Positions 18,878-27,428 of a stretch of 64,000 nucleotides of DNA are shown one piece after another. This DNA is from Prauserella cavernicola (GTDB lineage Bacteria > Actinomycetota > Actinomycetes > Mycobacteriales > Pseudonocardiaceae). The position numbers and the translations under genes are program-made. The stretch covers positions 806,001 through 870,000 of the forward strand of contig NZ_JAENJH010000003.1 in the NCBI RefSeq assembly GCF_016595675.1, read 5' to 3'. The notes under the pieces were generated by a model that saw only the letters and a list, made by a program, of their open reading frames with translations, was not told where the DNA came from and ran no database searches. The number at the start of each line of letters is the position of its first letter. Position 1 is the stretch's first letter.

Positions 18878-18924
18878 GTGAAGGGCACCTTTACCGCGTT
18901 CAACGCAGTAAAGGTGCCCTTCAC
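18878..18924. repeat. Dispersed palindromic repeat, copy 3
   Basis: GTGAAGGGCACCTTTAC (18878-18894) is a perfect complement of GTAAAGGTGCCCTTCAC (18908-18924), enclosing CGCGTTCAACGCA. It lies between etfA and the OlsB-like gene, which are in the same direction, so here it can only be downstream of one gene. Confidence 0.92.
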
Positions 18925-19047
18925 CGCGTTCGGGGTGGCCACAGTGAGGCTGAGAAAATCCTGAGAACTCGCTATTAACTCATTGTGCAGCCTTCGGTCA
19001 CGGCCGGAGCCCTTCGTGGTTTCCCTCGCGGCGCGACCATTCGGGGC

Positions 19048-19818
19048 ATGACGAGGTCGCAGCTTCTGGTGAGCACAGACCGGACGGGCGAGGGGACGGC
19101 GAAGTACTCGCTGCTCGTCGCCAACGACAACGACGAGGTCCTGGCCGCCCAGCGGCTCCGGTACCGGGTGTTCGCCGAGGAGATGGGCGCCACGCTCGAG
19201 TCCAGCCAGGCGGGCATCGACGACGACCACTTCGACCAGTTCTGTGACCACCTCGTCGTCACCGACGACAGCACCGGCGAGATCGTCGGCACCTACCGGA
19301 TGCTTCCGCCCGGCCGCGTCGGCCAGGCTGGCAAGCTCTACGCGGACACCGAGTTCGACCTGACCAACCTGGCCGGGTTGCGCTCGTCCCTGGTCGAGAC
19401 CGGCCGTTCGTGCGTCGACGCCGCCCACCGCAGCGGAGCTGTCGTGGGCCTGGTGTGGGCGGGCATCGCGCGCTACATGCTGTTGTCCGGGCACCGCTAC
19501 CTGGTGGGCTGCGCGTCGGTTCCGCTCGACGACGGCGGCAGCACCGCGGCCGGGGTCTGGGACCTGGTCAGGACCAGGCACTACGCCGACGAGGCACACC
19601 GGGTCACCCCGCTGCGGCCGTGGGAGTGCGACGACATCGCCCGGCCCGCGCGGCCCGTGCTTCCCCCGCTGTTGAGGGGATACGTCCGGCTGGGCGCGCA
19701 GGTGTGCGGTCCGCCCGCGCACGACCCCGCGTTCGGCGTCGCCGACTTCTTCGTGCTGCTCGACCTGCAGCGGATGGACGCGCGCTACCTCAAGTTCTTC
19801 CTCGGGACGCAGCCGTGA
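19048..19818 (+). CDS. OlsB-like GNAT N-acyltransferase (Rv3027c-like)
   Basis: This 256-aa protein belongs to the hemolysin-like/OlsB branch of GNAT acyltransferases, recognised by LAAQRLRYRVFAEEMGA near residues 32-48, GTYRMLPP, and ETGRSCVDAAHRSG. OlsB transfers 3-hydroxyacyl groups from ACP to ornithine, the first step of ornithine-lipid synthesis. The next gene, overlapping by 4 bp, is an OlsA-like O-acyltransferase, which performs the second step. That pairing supports an aminolipid role, but the amino acid acceptor is not proven. ATG 19048 was chosen by family length; a TATTAA box lies about 75 bp upstream. Confidence 0.8.
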   Translation: MTRSQLLVSTDRTGEGTAKYSLLVANDNDEVLAAQRLRYRVFAEEMGATLESSQAGIDDDHFDQFCDHLVVTDDSTGEIVGTYRMLPPGRVGQAGKLYADTEFDLTNLAGLRSSLVETGRSCVDAAHRSGAVVGLVWAGIARYMLLSGHRYLVGCASVPLDDGGSTAAGVWDLVRTRHYADEAHRVTPLRPWECDDIARPARPVLPPLLRGYVRLGAQVCGPPAHDPAFGVADFFVLLDLQRMDARYLKFFLGTQP

Positions 19819-20675
19819 GCCACGCCTGGATGCCCGCTTCGCCGTGCGGCGACGGATGCCTGACGCCCGGCGCGCCCGCCGTCGGCGTGGCGCGCAGGAC
19901 GGCGCGGCTGTGCGCCGCCATCGGGGTGGTGTTCGCCGCGCTGCTCATCGCTCCGCTGCTCGTGGTGCTGCCGGGGCGGCAGCGCGTCGTGCGGCTCGTC
20001 TTCCGCGGTGTGCTCGCCGCGTTCGGCGTGCGGCTCGTGGTGCACGGCAGCCTCGACGGTGAGGGACGTGGCGCGCTCGTGGTGAACAACCACGTCTCGT
20101 GGCTCGACATCGTCGGCGTCAGCGCGGTGCGCCCGATGCGCGCGCTCGCGAAGAAGGAGATCGCGAGCTGGCCGGTGCTCGGCGGGCTGGTTTCCCGATC
20201 CGGCAACATCTTCCTCGACCGCGAGCGACTGTCCACATTGCCCTCGACGGTGGCGGAGCTCGCCGAGTCGCTGCGCGCGGGCTCGCTCGTGAACGTGACG
20301 CCGGAGGGCACCACGTGGTGCGGCCGCGCGTCGGGCCGGTTCCGTCCCGCGGCGTTCCAGGCGGCGATCGACGGTGGTGTGCCCGTGCGTCCGGTGGCGC
20401 TGCGCTACCGGCTCGCCGACGGCAGGGAGACCACACTGCCCGCGTTCATCGGCCCCGAGTCGCTGATCGCCTCGCTGTCGCGGGTCGCGCGCCTGCGCGG
20501 GCTGGTGCTCGAGGTGTTCGTGTGCCCGGAGATCGCACCGGGCCGCGCCGCGGACCGCCGCGAGCTGGCCGCGCTGGCCGAGGCCGCCGTCCACTCCGCA
20601 CTCGGTACCTCCGGAATGCTGCCGAGGATCCCGGTCGCCCCGGCGGTCAGGCCGGATCTTCCTCTGCGCACGTGA
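19815..20675 (+). CDS. OlsA/PlsC-like 1-acylglycerol-phosphate acyltransferase (Rv3026c-like)
   Basis: This 286-aa membrane-associated enzyme has one hydrophobic N-terminal helix (about residues 30-55) and the PlsC motifs NNHVSWLD (catalytic H and D), FLDRER and TPEGTT. It transfers an acyl chain to a hydroxyl, either on lysophosphatidate or, given the coupled OlsB-like gene, on lyso-ornithine lipid. The GTG start at 19815 overlaps the upstream stop (GTGA). The 3' end overlaps the converging creatininase-like gene by 29 bp. Confidence 0.83.
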   Translation: MSHAWMPASPCGDGCLTPGAPAVGVARRTARLCAAIGVVFAALLIAPLLVVLPGRQRVVRLVFRGVLAAFGVRLVVHGSLDGEGRGALVVNNHVSWLDIVGVSAVRPMRALAKKEIASWPVLGGLVSRSGNIFLDRERLSTLPSTVAELAESLRAGSLVNVTPEGTTWCGRASGRFRPAAFQAAIDGGVPVRPVALRYRLADGRETTLPAFIGPESLIASLSRVARLRGLVLEVFVCPEIAPGRAADRRELAALAEAAVHSALGTSGMLPRIPVAPAVRPDLPLRT

Positions 20676-21273
20676 GCTTGCGGATCACGTCCACCAGCAT
20701 CGTGGTGAGCTCCTCGAACAGGGCCGCGCCCTCGGTGCCGCTGGCCTCGATCCGCTCGGTGTCCACGAGCTCCGGCCGTTCCGCGAGCAGGAGCGAGGTC
20801 TCGTAGCGGCGCGCGTCGCCCTCGGGGCGGTCGAGGTCGACGCGGACGAGCCGCTGTCCGCAGCGGCGTTGCACCACGTCGGCCGCCCGGTCCAACGCGG
20901 CCAGGTGGGCCTGTTCGTGGTGGCTGTTGACCACGACGATGCGGGGGAGTCCCTGGCCCGCGAGCGCGGTGCACACGTCCACCACGAGGCCCTGCAACGT
21001 CTCGGGGCTGATCGGCACGGCGCCCGACGGCACGGGACCTGGCCGGGCCACGCCGTAGGACAGGGCGGGCAGCACCAGCGCGCGGACGTGCTCGTCGCCT
21101 GCCAGCCTGGCCGCGGCGCGTTCGCACATACCCGTGGCGATGAGCCGATCGGTGCAGACCGGGGAGTGCGAGCCGTGCGGTTCGACCGCGCCGACCGGCA
21201 GCAGCAACACCGGTGATCGCGTGCCGTCTCGCACAGCTTTTACCTGCGGAGACGAGAGCTCGGCGAAGTACAC
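20647..21273 (-). CDS. Creatininase-family amidohydrolase
   Basis: This ~208-aa protein has the creatininase fold markers LLPVGAVEPHGSHSPVCTD (metal ligands E, H and D kept), VNSHHEQAHL in place of the usual NGHGGN, and RRYETS in place of HAGExETS. The metal site looks mostly intact but the second motif is unusual, so the substrate is unlikely to be creatinine. The start is uncertain: GTG 21273 avoids overlap with the divergent TDO gene, while ATG 21294 overlaps its start codon. No ribosome binding site is clear for either. Confidence 0.78.
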   Translation of the reverse strand: MYFAELSSPQVKAVRDGTRSPVLLLPVGAVEPHGSHSPVCTDRLIATGMCERAAARLAGDEHVRALVLPALSYGVARPGPVPSGAVPISPETLQGLVVDVCTALAGQGLPRIVVVNSHHEQAHLAALDRAADVVQRRCGQRLVRVDLDRPEGDARRYETSLLLAERPELVDTERIEASGTEGAALFEELTTMLVDVIRKLTCAEEDPA

Positions 21274-21292
21274 GGCACTTAAGCTACTCAGC

Positions 21293-22081
21293 ATGAGCGA
21301 GAGCGACCAGCACGCTGCGCTGACCTACACCTCCTATTTGGCGCTGCCCGAGGTGCTCGGCGCGCAGCGGCCGCGCTCGGCCGAACACGACGAGCTGTTG
21401 TTCATCGTCATCCACCAGGTGTACGAGCTGTGGTTCAAACAGCTGCTGCACGAGCTCGAGTACCTGCAGCGGCGGCTGGAGCACGGCGACACCCCGCACG
21501 CGGTGCGCACGCTGCGCCGAGTGCTGACGATCCTCAAGGTCGTGGTGGCCCAGATCGACGTGCTGGAGACGATGACCCCGAGCCAGTTCACGAGCTTCCG
21601 GGCGCGCCTCGACGCGGCGAGTGGCTTCCAGTCGGGGCAGTTCCGCGAGCTGGAGGCCGTGCTCGGCAGGCGCGATCCCGTCGTGGCCGAGCACTACCCG
21701 CCCGGTAGCGAGGCGCGCGAGCGAGTCGCCGCCGCGATGACGCGCCCCTCGCTGTTCGACTCGTTCCTCACCTACCTGCGAGTGCAGGGCTACGAGGCGC
21801 CGCCTCGGCCCGACGTGAGCGCTCCACTCACGCCCTCGCGAGAGGTACAGGCCACTCTGCTGCGCGTCTACCGCGACGACGGCGGAGAGGCCTCGGTGTG
21901 CGAGCACCTCGTGGACCTCGACGAGGGAGTGCAGGAATGGCGGTACCGCCACGTCAAGATGGTCGAGCGGACCATCGGCGACAAGCCCGGTACGGGTGGC
22001 TCCTCGGGAGCGGCCTACCTGCGGACCACCCTGTCGCCGCCGATGTTTCCCGACCTGTGGGCGGTGCGAGCCGAGCTCTAG
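21293..22081 (+). CDS. kynA: Tryptophan 2,3-dioxygenase
   Basis: This 262-aa haem enzyme opens the indole ring of tryptophan to N-formylkynurenine, the first step of kynurenine catabolism. It is recognised by TYTSYLALPEVL, the haem-pocket segment EHDELLFIVIHQVYELWFKQ, and SGFQSGQFRELE. The ATG at 21293 has no Shine-Dalgarno and overlaps the possible start of the divergent creatininase-like gene, which suggests a leaderless transcript. No kynureninase or formamidase is in the window unless the creatininase-like neighbour has amidase activity on formylkynurenine, a speculative idea. Confidence 0.93.
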   Translation: MSESDQHAALTYTSYLALPEVLGAQRPRSAEHDELLFIVIHQVYELWFKQLLHELEYLQRRLEHGDTPHAVRTLRRVLTILKVVVAQIDVLETMTPSQFTSFRARLDAASGFQSGQFRELEAVLGRRDPVVAEHYPPGSEARERVAAAMTRPSLFDSFLTYLRVQGYEAPPRPDVSAPLTPSREVQATLLRVYRDDGGEASVCEHLVDLDEGVQEWRYRHVKMVERTIGDKPGTGGSSGAAYLRTTLSPPMFPDLWAVRAEL

Positions 22082-22268
22082 CCGAAGCGGCCCCCACAGC
22101 CGGCGAACCTGGCCGAAGCGGTGGCTTTTCCGCGAGGGCGAGCCTAAGTTGAGCCTCAGCGGTGATCAGCGCGAGACGACCTCTCTCGCCGGTCCCCGCG
22201 ACACAACCGACAGCGCCGCCGGCCGCGTCCACAAGCCGTGAGCCGGGGATGACAAGGGAGTCACCACC

Positions 22269-23342
22269 GTGACCGAAGGTGTATTCGGCCGCGAAAGCGG
22301 TCATGAGCAGGTTGTCTTCTGCCACGACGCCCACACCGGGCTCAAGGCGATCATCGCGGTGTACTCGACCGCGCTCGGGCCCGCGCTCGGCGGGACCCGC
22401 TTCCACCACTACGCCTCGGAAGCCGACGCACTCGACGACGTGCTCGCGCTGTCCAAGGGCATGGCCTACAAGAACGCGCTCGCGGGGCTCGACCTCGGCG
22501 GCGGCAAGGCCGTGATCATCGGAGACCCGGAGACCGTCAAGTCCGAGGCGCTGCTGCGCGCCTACGGCCGGTTCGTGCAGTCACTCGGCGGCCGCTACAT
22601 CACCGCGTGCGACGTCGGCACCTACGTGCGCGACATGGACGTCATCGCGCGCGAGACCCGCTTCGTCACCGGCCGCTCCCGCGACGACGGTGGTGCGGGC
22701 GACTCCTCCGTGCTCACCGCCTACGGCGTCTACCAGGGCATGCGCGCCTCCGCCGAGCGGGTGTGGGGCACACCGGACCTGCGCGGCAGGCGGGTCGGCA
22801 TCGAGGGCGTCGGCAAGGTCGGGCACCTGCTCGCTGGCCACCTGGTGGAGGCGGGCTGCGACGTCGTGGTGACCGACGTCAGCGACCGCGCCATCGAGCG
22901 CGTGGAGGCCGCCTATCCCAGCGTCGACGTGGTGGCCGACGCCGGCGCGCTCATGCGCTCGGACCTCGACGTCTTCGCGCCGTGCGCCCTCGGCGGGGTG
23001 CTCGACGACGACACGGTGCCCGCCCTGCGCGCGAAGGTCGTGTGCGGCGCGGCCAACAACCAGCTCGCCCACCCTGGCGTCGAGAAACTGCTGGCGGAGC
23101 GCGACATCTTGTTCGCGCCCGACTACCTGGTCAACGCGGGCGGCGTCATCCAGGTGAGCGACGAGCTGCACGGGTTCGACTTCGAACGGGCCAAGCGCAA
23201 GACCACCGCGCTCTACGACACGGCCAAGGCGGTGTTCGCGCTGGCTGCCGACGAGGGCGTGCCGCCGGCGACCGCGGCCGACCGGCTCGCCGAGCGCCGC
23301 ATCGCCGAGATCTCGCGGCTGAGGTCGATCCACACGGTGTGA
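22269..23342 (+). CDS. Leucine/valine dehydrogenase (Glu/Leu/Phe/Val family)
   Basis: This 357-aa NAD-dependent enzyme deaminates branched-chain amino acids reversibly. The catalytic lysines K68 and K80 are seen in [17 protein letters not shown], and the Rossmann fingerprint in [10 protein letters not shown] near residue 180. Substrate may be valine (as in Streptomyces Vdh) or leucine; sequence reading alone cannot decide. GTG 22269 follows AAGGGAG. It ends before a 21-bp convergent terminator. Confidence 0.92.
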   Translation: MTEGVFGRESGHEQVVFCHDAHTGLKAIIAVYSTALGPALGGTRFHHYASEADALDDVLALSKGMAYKNALAGLDLGGGKAVIIGDPETVKSEALLRAYGRFVQSLGGRYITACDVGTYVRDMDVIARETRFVTGRSRDDGGAGDSSVLTAYGVYQGMRASAERVWGTPDLRGRRVGIEGVGKVGHLLAGHLVEAGCDVVVTDVSDRAIERVEAAYPSVDVVADAGALMRSDLDVFAPCALGGVLDDDTVPALRAKVVCGAANNQLAHPGVEKLLAERDILFAPDYLVNAGGVIQVSDELHGFDFERAKRKTTALYDTAKAVFALAADEGVPPATAADRLAERRIAEISRLRSIHTV

Positions 23343-23356
23343 CCCCGGCGGCCGCC

Positions 23357-23417
23357 AGACGAACACGAGGCCCCCGGCTCCGCTCTCGCGGTGGTTCCGG
23401 GGGCCTCGTGTTCGTCT
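23357..23417. terminator. Bidirectional terminator between the dehydrogenase and DUF5302 genes
   Basis: Arms 23357-23377 and 23397-23417 are perfect 21-nt complements (AGACGAACACGAGGCCCCCG plus G) around a 19-nt loop. It lies between two converging stops. Confidence 0.88.
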
Positions 23418-23433
23418 GTGGTGTGTCTGTGGC

Positions 23434-23625
23434 TCAGCCGCTCTTGCGGCGGAAGGTGCGCTTGTGAGCCGCGGGGCCGTGGGCGTGGTTCACCTTGGAG
23501 CCGACGTCCTCGTGCGCCGAGCCCGCCTTCGCCTTGGCCTGCTTGCGTTCCAGCGCCTCCCGGAACCGTCGCTTGACGTCGTCCTCGGGAGCGTCGCTGT
23601 CCTTCGACGGAGCTGAGTCGGTCAT
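23434..23625 (-). CDS. DUF5302 family small protein
   Basis: This 63-aa hydrophilic protein has the DUF5302 pattern: acidic N-terminus, KRRFREALERKQAKA helix, and C-terminal HGPAAHKRTFRRKSG. It is widespread in actinobacteria with no known function. ATG 23625 follows a very good GGGAGG site. It converges with the dehydrogenase gene. Confidence 0.85.
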   Translation of the reverse strand: MTDSAPSKDSDAPEDDVKRRFREALERKQAKAKAGSAHEDVGSKVNHAHGPAAHKRTFRRKSG

Positions 23626-23720
23626 GGAACCTCCCGGATCGGACGAAAGCCGTGCGTCACTCAGCCTGGCAGGCTCGAGCGCGCACGGCTACTCGTTTTC
23701 CGGTCGGGAACGTGCCCGGC

Positions 23721-25625
23721 TCAGTCGCCGCGCTTGCCCTTGCAGACGATGTTGTTCTGCGGGTTGTACTTGACGGTCCTGGATTCCTCGCTCACGACGT
23801 TGCCGGTGCCGGCCTGGCGCATGATGCGAGTGTCGGTGACCGTGAAGCCCGGCGAACCGCTGCTCTCGTGGCAGTTTTCCTTGGGGCCTTCCTTGGTCTC
23901 CGGATCCACGAAGTTGGTCCGGTCGCCCGTCACCGACTCCACGTCGTAGCGCTTGGTGCCCCACAGCTTGATCGTGATGTCCGATTCGGTCCACACCGTC
24001 TGGATGGCCACGCCCGTGTCGCTGTCGTTGGTGAACGCGATGTCGATGACGCTGGAGCCGTCGGGGTTCTGGAACACCGTCGCCTCGCGGCCCTCGGGGT
24101 AGCGGCTGATGTAGTAGCTGTGCTCCTGGTGACCCGCGTCCTTCATGCCCGCGAAGTAGTAGGCGTTGTAGAGCGTGGTGGCGAACTGCGAGATGCCACC
24201 GCCGACGGCCTCGCCGGGCGCGCCGTCCTCGATGATGCCCGCGGGCACGTAGCCCTCGGCCTCGGTGCGCGGACCGGTGTGGTTGTTGAGGCTGAACGTC
24301 TCGCCTGGCTTCACGATCGCGCCGTTGACCTCGTCGGCCACCGTGCGGATGTTGACGCCCGAGTCGGGCTTGAAGCCGCCCGTCGTGAACTCGCCGATGA
24401 CCTCCTTGACGCCGAGCTGGTTGGCGTCGTCGGTGGTGATCTCGGCGGGCTTCTTCTCGTACTCCGCCGTCAGCTCACGGCTGTCGTCCTTCTTGAGGAT
24501 CTCGAGCAGCGGCTTCAGCGTGACGTCCCACTTGATCTTGTTGCCGTCCTCGGAGGGCACGACCGTCGGGGCGCCGCTGTCGAAGACGATCTCGGCGTCC
24601 TTGCCTTCCTTCTCGGTGCCAGCGAGGTCGGGCCCGACGCCCTCGACGATCTTCTTCTGATCGATCTTGGGCACGAGCTTGCCGTCCTCCGCGGCGAACG
24701 AGAGCCCGGCCGCGATCTCCTCCGGCTCGAGCGTGCCGTCGGCACCTTCGCCGCGGACGATCACGGGGCTGGCGACGGCGGGCTCCGCGATGTCCTTCAG
24801 CGCCGCCTGCACGGCTTCCTCGGTGATGGTCACCGGCGTGCTCTGGACGGGCAGGTTCAACGGCGTGCCGGACGCCCACCCTCCGAGGATCCTGCGCTGC
24901 GCCGCGGGGCCGTCGAGCTCCTGGCCGTCCTTCGGCTCGACGGCCTTCGCCGTCGCGCCCTCGAAGACGACGTTGCCCTCGACCGGCTTCTCGTTGACGC
25001 GGTTCTTGAGCCCGGTCATGGCGTTCTCGAGCTGGTTCGGCTCGGCCTCGGTGACCACGCCGACCTCGCGGTCGCTGAAGAACGACCCGATGCGCGTGAA
25101 CGGGTTCAGCGGCTGGTCGCCTGCCTGGTCGAGCGTCTCCGTCCAGTTCAGCCGGAGCCCGGCCTCCCTCGGGTCGAAGGAGTCCTCGACGTCGCCGGCG
25201 GTGTAGCGCACGGGCTGGGTCAGCCGCGGCTCGAGCTCGGAGCGCAGCTTCTCCTCGGCCTGCGAGTGGCTGAGGCCACCGACCTCGACGCCGGCGACGA
25301 TGACGCCACGCGGGACGTCACCGCTGGTGACCAGCAGGTCTGCGAAGTAGGCGACCGCGAGCACGCCGACGACCGCGCCACCGATGAGCATCGGCTTGCG
25401 GAACCGGCCCTTGCCCTTGTCGCCCTGCTCCCCGGCGCCGTCCCCCGGCGGGCCTGGCGGAGTCACCGCGATCTGCTGCGTGGGAAAATCATGGGCGCCC
25501 TGCTGTGGCGCGATGTGCTGCGTGACCTCGTTCGCGTTGTGCCCGCCGCCTGGATGCGCGGGAACTACCGGCAGCACATCGGTCTGCTCGGCGTGCGACT
25601 CGGGCCACTGGCGATCCTGTGGCAA
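23721..25625 (-). CDS. VanW-family envelope protein with PG-binding-like repeats
   Basis: This ~634-aa protein has a disordered proline/glutamine-rich N-terminal ~75 residues, one transmembrane helix (PMLIGGAVVGVLAVAYFADL), extracytoplasmic repeats of the YoaR/PG_binding_4 type, and a VanW domain (VNIRTVADEVNGAIVKPGE to GGGISQFATTLYNAYYFAGM). It is likely anchored in the membrane with its bulk in the cell wall; function of VanW proteins is unknown, though they often accompany peptidoglycan modification. The start is inferred: TTG 25625 has GGAGGGG 5 bp upstream; GTG 25685 is an in-frame alternative adding 20 residues. Confidence 0.85.
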   Translation of the reverse strand: MPQDRQWPESHAEQTDVLPVVPAHPGGGHNANEVTQHIAPQQGAHDFPTQQIAVTPPGPPGDGAGEQGDKGKGRFRKPMLIGGAVVGVLAVAYFADLLVTSGDVPRGVIVAGVEVGGLSHSQAEEKLRSELEPRLTQPVRYTAGDVEDSFDPREAGLRLNWTETLDQAGDQPLNPFTRIGSFFSDREVGVVTEAEPNQLENAMTGLKNRVNEKPVEGNVVFEGATAKAVEPKDGQELDGPAAQRRILGGWASGTPLNLPVQSTPVTITEEAVQAALKDIAEPAVASPVIVRGEGADGTLEPEEIAAGLSFAAEDGKLVPKIDQKKIVEGVGPDLAGTEKEGKDAEIVFDSGAPTVVPSEDGNKIKWDVTLKPLLEILKKDDSRELTAEYEKKPAEITTDDANQLGVKEVIGEFTTGGFKPDSGVNIRTVADEVNGAIVKPGETFSLNNHTGPRTEAEGYVPAGIIEDGAPGEAVGGGISQFATTLYNAYYFAGMKDAGHQEHSYYISRYPEGREATVFQNPDGSSVIDIAFTNDSDTGVAIQTVWTESDITIKLWGTKRYDVESVTGDRTNFVDPETKEGPKENCHESSGSPGFTVTDTRIMRQAGTGNVVSEESRTVKYNPQNNIVCKGKRGD

Positions 25626-25857
25626 GACAACCCCTCCACGTCCGGCGGTGCGGGCCAGGACTCGCGTCAAGATAGTTGCCGCCACCGGCCTTCCCGCACT
25701 CGCCCCCCTGGCCCCCGTTCCCGGGATCTGCGCAGGTGGTCAGCAACTTTTGCGCCATCCGGGTGACGGGTAACCGCCTGCCGGTGCAGATGTAGCGATT
25801 CGGTCTCGATTGCCGTCCGGCGCTACGCTGAGCTGCGCAAAAAGAGGGGATTCGGGC

Positions 25858-26358
25858 ATGCGACTGCTCATCATCGCCGACACCCACCTGCCGCAGCGGG
25901 CCAAGCGCCTGCCCGAGCTGGTGTGGAACGAGGTCGCCGAGGCCGACGTCGTGGTGCACGCGGGCGACTGGGTGAGCGCTGACCTGCTCGACGAGCTGGA
26001 GCGGCGTTCCCGCAGGCTGATCGCCGTCTTCGGCAACAACGACGGCGCCCAGCTCCGGCGGCGCTTGCCCGAGGTCGCGCGGGCGGAGCTGGAGGGCCTG
26101 CGGCTTGCCGTGGTGCACGAGACGGGCGCCGCGAAGGGCAGGGAACAGCGCTGTGCCCGCGACTTTCCCGACACCGACGTGCTCGTCTTCGGGCACAGTC
26201 ACATTCCGTGGGACTCCGTCGCCGACGGTGGACTCCGGCTGCTCAACCCCGGCTCGCCGACCGACCGCCGCAGGCAGCCGTACTGCACCTACCTGACGGC
26301 GACCGTCAATGCCGGTGCGCTCGCCGACGTCGAACTGCACGAGCTGCCGCGGAGGTGA
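25858..26358 (+). CDS. YfcE/MJ0936-type metallophosphoesterase
   Basis: This 166-aa enzyme shows the calcineurin-like metal motifs in order: IADTH, HAGDW, FGNND, VVHETG (usually GH) and FGHSHIP, then LNPGSP. Such proteins hydrolyse phosphodiesters with a di-metal centre. ATG 25858 follows AAAGAGGGG. The PHP-domain gene starts 4 bp after the stop, so the two are co-transcribed and may act on related substrates. Confidence 0.92.
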   Translation: MRLLIIADTHLPQRAKRLPELVWNEVAEADVVVHAGDWVSADLLDELERRSRRLIAVFGNNDGAQLRRRLPEVARAELEGLRLAVVHETGAAKGREQRCARDFPDTDVLVFGHSHIPWDSVADGGLRLLNPGSPTDRRRQPYCTYLTATVNAGALADVELHELPRR

Positions 26359-26362
26359 CCGG

Positions 26363-27376
26363 ATGCCGATGGACCCGGTGAAGGTGCTGAAGCAGATCGC
26401 GCTGCACCTGGAGCGCGCGGGCGAGCCCAGCTATCGCGTGCGGGCCTTCCGCAGGGCGGCCTCGGTGGCCGACGAGCTGCCGGAGGGCGAGCTCGCCGAG
26501 CGCGCGGACAAGGGCACGCTGACGCAGCTGAGCGGCATCGGCAAGTCCACCGCCGCCGTGATCGTGGATGCACTGGCGGGTCGTGAGCCCGCCTACCTGA
26601 CCGACCTCGAGTCGCGTGGTGCTCCCGGCATCCCCGACGGCGGGGCGCTGCACGCCGCGTTGCGCGGCGACTGCCACACCCACTCCGACTGGTCAGACGG
26701 CGGCAGCCCGATCGGCGAGATGGCCGAGGCCGCCAGGGCGCTCGGGCACGAGTACGTGGTGCTGACGGACCACTCGCCGCGGCTCACGGTCGCGAACGGG
26801 CTGAGCGCGGAGCGGCTGCGCAGGCAGCTTGACCTCGTGCGCGAGCTCAACGCCGAGCTGGCACCCTTTCGCATCCTCACCGGAATCGAGGTGGACATCC
26901 ACGCCGACGGCACGCTCGACCAGGAACCGGAGCTGCTCGCCGAGCTCGACGTGGTGGTGGCGAGCGTGCACTCGCTGTTGCGCATGCCCGCCGCCGAGAT
27001 GACCGAGCGGATGCTCACGGCGGTGGCGAACCCGCGGGTGAACGTGCTCGGGCACTGCACGGGCCGTCTCGTCACCGGCAGGGGCAGGCCGGAATCGCAG
27101 TTCGACGCCGAGGCCGTGTTCACCGCGTGCCGCGACAACGACGTCGCCGTGGAGATCAACTCCCGGCCCGAGCGGCTCGACCCGCCGCGCAGGCTGCTGC
27201 GGCTCGCCAAGGAGCTCGGCTGCCGGTTCTCGATCGACAGCGACGCGCACGCGCCGGGACAGCTCGGCTGGCTGCCGTTCGGGTGCGTGCGCGCCACCGA
27301 ATGCGGCGTCGGGGCCGCGGACGTGGTGAACGCCATGAACGCCGATGACCTGGTCTCCTGGGCCGCCGGCGGCTGA
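26363..27376 (+). CDS. PHP-domain phosphoesterase with helix-hairpin-helix N-terminus
   Basis: This 337-aa protein resembles the accessory parts of family X DNA polymerases without the polymerase core. Residues 1-80 form a helical DNA-binding region with a hairpin (QLSGIGKSTAAVI), and residues 100-325 a PHP domain with metal motifs CHTHSDWSDG, LTDHS, GIEVDIH, SVHS, GHCTG and SDAH. A role in DNA-end or nucleotide phosphate processing is likely but not established. ATG 26363 follows GGAGGTGA; ATG 26369 is also possible. Confidence 0.87.
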   Translation: MPMDPVKVLKQIALHLERAGEPSYRVRAFRRAASVADELPEGELAERADKGTLTQLSGIGKSTAAVIVDALAGREPAYLTDLESRGAPGIPDGGALHAALRGDCHTHSDWSDGGSPIGEMAEAARALGHEYVVLTDHSPRLTVANGLSAERLRRQLDLVRELNAELAPFRILTGIEVDIHADGTLDQEPELLAELDVVVASVHSLLRMPAAEMTERMLTAVANPRVNVLGHCTGRLVTGRGRPESQFDAEAVFTACRDNDVAVEINSRPERLDPPRRLLRLAKELGCRFSIDSDAHAPGQLGWLPFGCVRATECGVGAADVVNAMNADDLVSWAAGG

Positions 27377-27428
27377 CCACCGGCTGGGACGCGTTTACAA
27401 ACAGGTACGGGCGTACTAGAACAGTGTC

